From assembly GCA_933228895.1 (NCBI GenBank), contig OW121856.1, positions 108,785,027 through 108,849,026 on the forward strand: a stretch of 64,000 nucleotides of DNA, written 5' to 3'. The position numbers were made by a program, and so were the translations under genes. Below the pieces are notes generated by a model that made no database searches, had not been told where the DNA came from, and saw nothing but the letters and a program-made list of their open reading frames with translations. Below, one piece after another: positions 57,412 through 64,000 of the stretch. Position 1 is the first letter of the stretch. Each line of letters begins with the position of its first letter. This DNA is from Platycnemis pennipes (taxonomy: Eukaryota; Arthropoda; Insecta; Odonata; Platycnemididae).

Positions 57412-57920
57412 CATCTACATCTACATAATACCCTGCAAGCCACAATAAAGGTGTGTGGCAGGGGGTGAATTCTCACCAAACATGCACTACATAATACATA
57501 AAAAGGATTAGTATTTATATACTGTTCTAAACTTCACTATCAAAAAAGAGATGAAAATAGCATAGCAAACATGCAAAAAACATGCTGATAGTTCTGTCCT
57601 AGCTTCAAGTCCTCATAATAACATGCTGCTGCCAATGTTATCCATTGCTACACTCGTATTGGATATATTTACCGTTATTCATATCCCTAATTGAACGAGG
57701 AAAAAAGGACATTTTGAATCTGTCAGTTAGGCAATCAATTTCTCTAATTTTGTGATCATGGTCCAGTCTACCATAGTAAGTTGGAGTACGCAATATATTT
57801 ATAGCATCATCACTGAAAATATTTTCTTGGAATTCGTTTAAGAGATTAAGTCTAAATTTCAACCTGCGATCTGACAATGATTCCCATTTTAATTCATTTA
57901 ATATACTGATATTAACCAAT
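57412..57920 (-). mobile_element. LINE-B 3' copy
   Basis: Tail ACATCTACATCTACATAATA, hairpin, 3' UTR and a 93-codon open remnant of the RT end (LNELKWESLSDRRLKFRLNL, then FKMSFFPRSIRDMNNG). 5' truncated. Confidence 0.8.
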
Positions 57921-57951
57921 TAAGCTACACAAACTTGTTCCTAATAGTATA

Positions 57952-58010
57952 AGTAGTTCTCGGGCTGGACTCGAATCCACGGTCGTGAGCTCGACAGACA
58001 ACGCCTCAGA
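57952..58010 (-). repeat. tRNA-like SINE fragment
   Basis: The minus strand carries GTGGATTCGAGTCCAGCCCG, a B-box-like element, about 40 bases after a GGCGTTGTCTGTCGAGCTC segment. No full cloverleaf. Confidence 0.35.
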
Positions 58011-58514
58011 GGCAGGTAAAAACACTAGAGAACATGAATCGGAACCGGACGCAGGCACAAGTGCAAACTCATGGAACACATTCAATCTGATGGTAGAGAA
58101 CAGAGGAATAGGATGGCCTGGTAGATAATTTTTGCTTCACCAGATTAATTCAGACCTAAGAGTAAGTTTGATTTGAACGCTTATCGTATTCACTTTCGTC
58201 TTGTAAATCGTCAACGCTTGAATGGTGAGAATGACTTGAACTTCTTTAGAGTGAGATAAATTTGAAGAAAATAATTTCGATGTCATCAGAGGTGTATCGT
58301 GCAAGGACTACTGTATCGATATTTCTGTCAACTGGTTGACCATTAACGGGGAGTTTTGGAGGCTCTTGTGTCGGGAGAAGGTCAGTGGTGGGCCACTGCC
58401 CAAGGTCAGATCAATGTGCTGGACATTTGGTGTGCGGGAGAAGGGAGCTCACAGCCAGCACACTTCACTGTCACATCGTGGACAGACAAGCTCAACAGTT
58501 CACCAACAATCAGA
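58011..58514. other. no recognisable feature
   Basis: Non-coding. The 62- and 85-codon frames near 58340-58610 have no domain. Confidence 0.4.
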
Positions 58515-61016
58515 CTTAAGCTGACTCCATCGAATTATGAAGTAGATGTCATTTTTGTGAAAATTTCAGGACAAATCATTTTTTGGCCCTTCTATCGATT
58601 GGCAATAAAATAATGAGGCCTTTCCACAATATATTTGGAGAAAAAAGACGTTGGAAGTCACCTATTTCATACTGCACAGCGTGGCTCTTGCAGTAAAATT
58701 TGCAGATAAATTTGACGAAAAACTAATATAAGATGTGCAAATTTATGTAGAATTTAACATTGTAAAAAAGTGCTCGCCTTACCGCACTTGCTTAATTGAT
58801 ATTAATAAATGTTTTATTTAAATTAATAAAGAATGAGTAATGCATCACACAATCATAACCGTGGACCCCTAGAATTCGACACTTTTAGAAAGGAAACATC
58901 CACAAATTCATAAAAGCTGATTACCCTACAAAAAAATTGGCAAAATTTCACGTTTTGTCAAACAGGCTACGCAACGCACGTTAAGTAAACAACGTTACAA
59001 CCAGTGATTGAAACGCATCAAAGGAACAGCGCAAATAATGGCTTAACCCTTGAGATCATAGACAAACCATTGCGCAACAAGAAGAAATCCCCTTTTCTAC
59101 CACTAACTGGCCGAAAGGGGCCAAACTTGCCAACAAATCATTCAAACACACGAACGTTGTCTTCACTGACCGCAACACACTACGCAATATATTAGGTCAC
59201 CCCAAGGATAAAACTCCACCGTTAGAAAAATCCAGGACCTAATATAAGTTGTAGCACCAGCCAACCAATGTGCATCGGATAAAACAAACGTAATCACATT
59301 ATGAGGTGTAGGGAACATTAAGCATATTATAAAAATGGCCGTTGTGCGAGTTCAGTTGCAGAACATCTTCAATCCCCGGCAACTGACCGCGCAAAACTGA
59401 CATTCGGTCGTCAGCGGTCGCTAAACACATTTACGAATCAGGCCACTTTATCACGATAGATAATTTAAGTTTAATAAAGGCAACCGAAAACTTTGAATTA
59501 GATTCTTGAGTGAGCTTGCATCTACATTTAAATATAGACAGGGTCATGAAAAACGAACCAGGAATCGCCTACAGAGCACATCAATTAATTTCCAAATGAA
59601 GCCATCCAACAGACCCCTCCCCTCTCACCCCACAACGACCAATCAGATGCCACCCTCCCCCCCCCTCCACTTCTCTTCCCAACACAAGTGCCTCTCCAAA
59701 CCTACCCCCTCGTTCATGGTCGCCGCAGATGTCCGAAATATTGATTTGGGAGTCCTCCAATGTACCTTTGTTGGCATCGGTGTTGTTATCTTCTAAACGG
59801 AGGAATTATTCGTGTTTACTTTTATTTCCGATGCCCTCAATGTTTTAACCATTGAGGAACAATTATGCCATATTAAAACCTCAAGAGGTCCCAGGTACCA
59901 TTATTTTTTGTATAGAAAACAATTATAATTCTGGACACACACTGGATATAAAAAAAATACATTTTTTTAAAAGAGAAGAGAGAGAAGAGTAAAACCAACT
60001 CTTGTCTCGTCTTGCAACAACAATAGGGAGGGGAGGCATTAAGGAGGTTCCATGGTGACTCCGCGATTCAATATCCGGTAAAAGAGCTATGTTATTTAAG
60101 GAATAAATACCGACCCAGAAATACAACCATATGGAAAATCATCAATAGGGTGATAACGCATACACAATTATTCTATTGACATGCTAGTATATAGCGCGTT
60201 TTAGTTGCATTCTATTTTTTACAAAATCTTTTAACTCATTTTGACTTCGCAACATGGTTGAAGTGTTGTTGCCACGTTTAATTTACAAAATGAGAGTACA
60301 TGCTCAATCTCGTTAATACGTATTCTAAAATAGGTTAAATATTTTCCTACTTAGTTTTAAACAATTCCCTTGCAAATAAAAATCTTTGTTTTGAATTTTA
60401 TCAACATTCGTATTTATGAAAACTGTTTGGCAACAATGACGCTGCTACCATTTGGAAGCATTTGTATCAATTACACCATGTCAATAACCAATGAAATATT
60501 TATATTACAAAAAAATATAAGGAGGACCTTGGTAAGGTATATTCCTAAATAAAGCCAGTAAATAAGCTTGTAAGTCTGTCACAAGTACCGTTGCCAATGA
60601 TAACAACATACTGTAGCGCCACTTTCATGAAACTAAGGCTTTTCCGATTTTTTTTGAGCAAACATTTATTAACATCAATGTCTGTTGAAAGTTTTGGTAC
60701 TTGTTTAAAGGTTAGTAAGGCGAGCACTTTTTTACAATGCTAAATTCTACATAAAATTGCGCATCTTATATTAGTTTTTCATCAAAACGACATTTCTCTT
60801 TACATTATTAATCTGCGAATTTTACTGCAAGAGCCATGCTCTGCCGTATAGCCACGTATAATATATCTAATTTTCAACGTTTTTTTTCTTCAAATATGTT
60901 ATGGAAAGTCCAAATTATTTAACTACCAATCGATGGAAGAGCCAAAAAGTGTTGTGTCCTGAAAGAATTTTCACAAAAATGACATCTACTTCATAATTCG
61001 GTGGAGCCACCTTAAG
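58515..61016. mobile_element. 2.5-kb element with long inverted arms
   Basis: The left arm (58515-58782) and right arm (60715-61016) are inverted copies. Outer ends are CTTAAGCTGACTCCATCGAA and its counterpart ending GGTGGAGCCACCTTAAG; inner ends are AGTGCTCGCCTTAC / GTAAGGCGAGCACT. Arms differ by scattered substitutions and small indels. The 1.9-kb centre has no long frame. Most likely a non-autonomous DNA element with long terminal inverted repeats; target duplication not found. Confidence 0.65.
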
Positions 61017-64000
61017 AGAGAGGTAAGGGAAAGGAATGCAGGTAAATGAAAGAGGCAACCAGGGCACAATTCAAAGGAAAGGACGCGAAGTGAGTAATAT
61101 ATTATAGCGAATAAATTCATGCACTCCCTCGCTCCTACCCTGAGGGTAAATTCAGGAGAAAATATTTCCCATACGGATACACTCCACGGAATGACACTGA
61201 ATTCACTACTTTGTGGCGTAGATTCCATTTCGCATGCAGCTGATGAATAATGGCCAACATTCTGCTCGAGCTATGAAATCGATCCAAGATGACATGCTCA
61301 TCAATCTGAGAGTTTTTTTAGGAGCTCCCATTCACGAGGTTTTAATTAACGCTTTATTTTAGAAAATATAGCCTAACTGAAATTATCCGACTGTCCGTCG
61401 TAATGTATCTCATCAAAATGCGATTCATTACTCAAGATGCAATGCGATTGGATTCAGAAATACACCAGAAAATAACACACATTACTCTCAAAAGTGAGCC
61501 CTAATTACACTTCATTTGGGTTACTTATTTCCCCTGCTATATGTCTTGGATCTATTTCATTTCTCATCTGTTTACTGTCATTATGACATTTTCACCAGTA
61601 TATCTGTGTCTAGCTGCTCAGGACAGTGATACAGATTTTAAAAACCTAATTACAATGCTTTTGATCTTGAGATTAAATTTCACATCACTTAAAGCAGATG
61701 ATTTTTGTGCAATAATTACAACTGTGGAAGTGTGCTTCTTCTAATATTTGTCTCTTTCTCAGTTACTGATTAATTCACTCATATATTATCATCTTGGCAT
61801 TATCGTATTCTTTGAAATACTTCTTCAACCTCGGATGTCTGGTAAAGATTTGGTATTATTCCCTCCCATGTTAAATCAAAATTCAAATACGCACATGTTT
61901 TCGTTATTATCTGTACAATAATCAGTCTTTTGAGAAATATTAATGAATATTTTTATGACGCGCAATCTTGCATGATATTCGACTGAGTCTGAGGCACTGA
62001 CGTTTTTACGCAAGGCGTGAAAAGTTAGATATGGCCGTCTTAACACCACACTCCGTCTTGTGACTGTCATTTTGAAGTTAAGACAATTTGAAAACCAAGG
62101 TTTGAAACGTAGGGTAGAAGAGCCTCATTTGGTTTCATTTGTCAAACTACCAAAATGTATTTCCCTTGAATTATGTAGTACCAAAGGCGTGCGCCAATTT
62201 AAGATAAGTGAGAAAACGAACTATAGAAATTATAAAAAATAATGTCTTTATCTCCTTGGGGTTCTAATCAAAGGAATACCTTTTTAGGACGCATTGAGTC
62301 GTATTCCCGGTATCTATCTTCTCCATTGCAATCCAAGATTAATTAAGGGAACTCAGTACTATCTAATTGCACAAGTGCCATCTGTGGGTCTTTTTTCCTT
62401 TCTTACGTAGCTCACTGTCAGCATACATCAAAGCTTTGGTGCCGAACCCTCGAAGCTGGCGAGTTCTTAAGGGAAGGGAAGCAAGAAGCGTTCAAAGAAG
62501 TATTCAGAGGATTCTAGAAGTGATAGGTGATATTCAGATGAAGAATCATTTCCAGTTCATCGAATTTATTTCTGGTTTTTAGCTGTCATAAAAGAAACAA
62601 AAACAGCACGTTAATCGAGATGCCTCAACGGAAGATTGTTCTTTGCATTAAAAGTGAGGAGAAGATTTCTGCCTCGTCAAGAGTGACGCTTGTAGACGTC
62701 CCGGAAGAGCTCTTTTGTTTTCAGATGGTTATATTAAGAACCCCTACGTATTTTGTTAGTCGATAAGTAAAAAAAACATCCTGAGTTTTGGAGCGGAACG
62801 ACACAGAGTGATAGGTCAAGATTAATTGGGTTAGAAGGAACTACTTCGTTTCATGGTTTTCATGGTTAAAAAAGTTAATTCATTTGTTGATAAAGAATAG
62901 AATTGAATTAAGTTATGGGAAAAATACGTGATGCTTGAGTAAAATTACGGTGAGGTAAAAATTACATGAAGATAAAAAATACATAAATAATGTTCTAGTG
63001 AAAATAATTTTTTTTATATAAAATGGAAAACGGTTTATGATAAAAGAGAGAGTTACTTCACGACGAAAAAAATCATACACGATTTTTGAGAGATAATAGA
63101 GTTGAGTTACATGTGATGAAGAATTGAGTTATAAGGGTCCAAGTATTTTAATGGAGATAGAACAGATAATTCCGAAGTTAATTTCGTAATAAAATTGAAT
63201 TACGGTGAAAAACTGGGTGTTCATCCTGTAGCCCAGTTTGACTTGCCTCCAATTGTTTTAAGTATCTTCCGCCAGGGTCGTGAGACATTTGCCCGCTTCA
63301 TTATTTTTAAATGTTTTCCCTTGGGGAGGAGAGCCAAGGAAGACAGTGTTCACCTTGTGACTTTGTACGAGGCAGTTCGAAGTTTTTGTCAAGCTCAAAC
63401 CTCGGGGACCGGTCCAAGCGTGTGCGCAAGAAGTAAGGAACCACCGGAATATAGCTGAAAACCACGTGAGTTTCACATCCTCGCGGATTGTTTCATTCGC
63501 GGCATTGTCCCCCTAATATCTAAATTTTAAATATAATTGAAACTAAAATACAGTCCACTAGAATCTTGCGCTAACACTAGGAAAAGAACTGCTGTCAGCA
63601 CACAGGTCGAAACTTAAGTTCAACATTTAAAGTAAATTCATATCCAGATGACGTTAGAAATATATCGGTGGAAGCAATCGAAACGCTGAGCACTGCTACG
63701 TGAGAGGAAAATCGTGATCTGCCAATTGGAGCCTCAGAAGTAGTTGCTGGGAATCGAATTGAAGCGTCACTCTGCGGAAACACCCCCATCTCTGTCCCTC
63801 CCAGCAACAGGATACCAGCAGGGGAGGCAAAACCCTCAGCAACGACAAGTAGCTGCATCTTTTTATGCTCGCAGAAGTGGAGCACTATATGTGAGTGGCA
63901 AGCATCCGGGCCTCAATGTGGCCATCACTACAGTCCGTGTTCTCCAGCGTCTACGAAAATCATTTTGATCGAATCGAATTCGGGCCAAGCACAAGAAGTT
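61017..64000. other. no recognisable feature
   Basis: AT-rich non-coding sequence. Frames such as 63595-63885 (minus) and 63195-63458 (plus) show no known motif, and I could not find exon-like boundaries to support them. Confidence 0.4.

Overview
This is eukaryotic, non-coding-dominated DNA that looks like an insect or other arthropod genome. It holds GT-AG introns, AATAAA signals, and many truncated non-LTR retrotransposons related to CR1/jockey elements. It also holds P-like and PIF/Harbinger-like DNA transposons, MITEs and one Ty3/gypsy element. I see no rRNA, no intact tRNA gene, no CRISPR, no bacterial operon, and no host gene that I can name with confidence. The species cannot be read from the window; arthropod is an inference from the repeat types.

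Layout. 0-1.2 kb: decayed Harbinger-like transposase on the minus strand. 2.9-12.3 kb: nested LINE copies of two main families, called here LINE-A and LINE-B. They include a LINE-B insertion that appears to carry a 3' transduced flank, plus a MITE with GGGG.CGTTTAC ends. 15.0-21.6 kb: two P-like DNA transposons, one inside the other. The inner one encodes a complete two-exon THAP-domain protein of 124 residues, has matching inverted ends and is flanked by an 8-bp direct repeat GGGCGGAC. It sits inside the left inverted repeat of the outer one, which carries a decayed THAP exon and the longest LINE-A reading frame (minus strand, 19.1-20.5 kb). 22.1 and 53.0 kb: two copies of a roughly 500-bp MITE with near-perfect 22-bp ends. 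24-30 kb: an AT-rich stretch with a long hairpin and a 4.3-kb Harbinger-like element containing transposase and Myb-type relics. 31-33 kb: a tRNA-derived SINE head and a decayed LINE-A. 34-38.6 kb: a LINE-B split by a very young Ty3/gypsy element that has lost gag, protease and reverse transcriptase but keeps an open integrase. 40.2-40.8 kb: a tandem array of about 138-bp units, each with a nuclear-receptor-like direct repeat. 41.4-51.1 kb: LINE-A and LINE-B copies, a 1.2-kb element rich in TAGGGAAA, two adjacent Harbinger-type elements and another MITE. 54-61 kb: another MITE copy, a LINE 3' end with a (GAT)n tail, LINE-B, and a 2.5-kb element with about 270-bp inverted arms. 61-64 kb: nothing recognised.

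The elements behave as an ecosystem. The same imperfect hairpin followed by a (GATGTA)n tail ends both LINE families and more decayed relics, which suggests a shared 3' recognition module. The DNA transposons are mostly non-autonomous or broken. The most gene-like object is the THAP protein, which by analogy with short P-element repressors might regulate related elements; that role is inference only.
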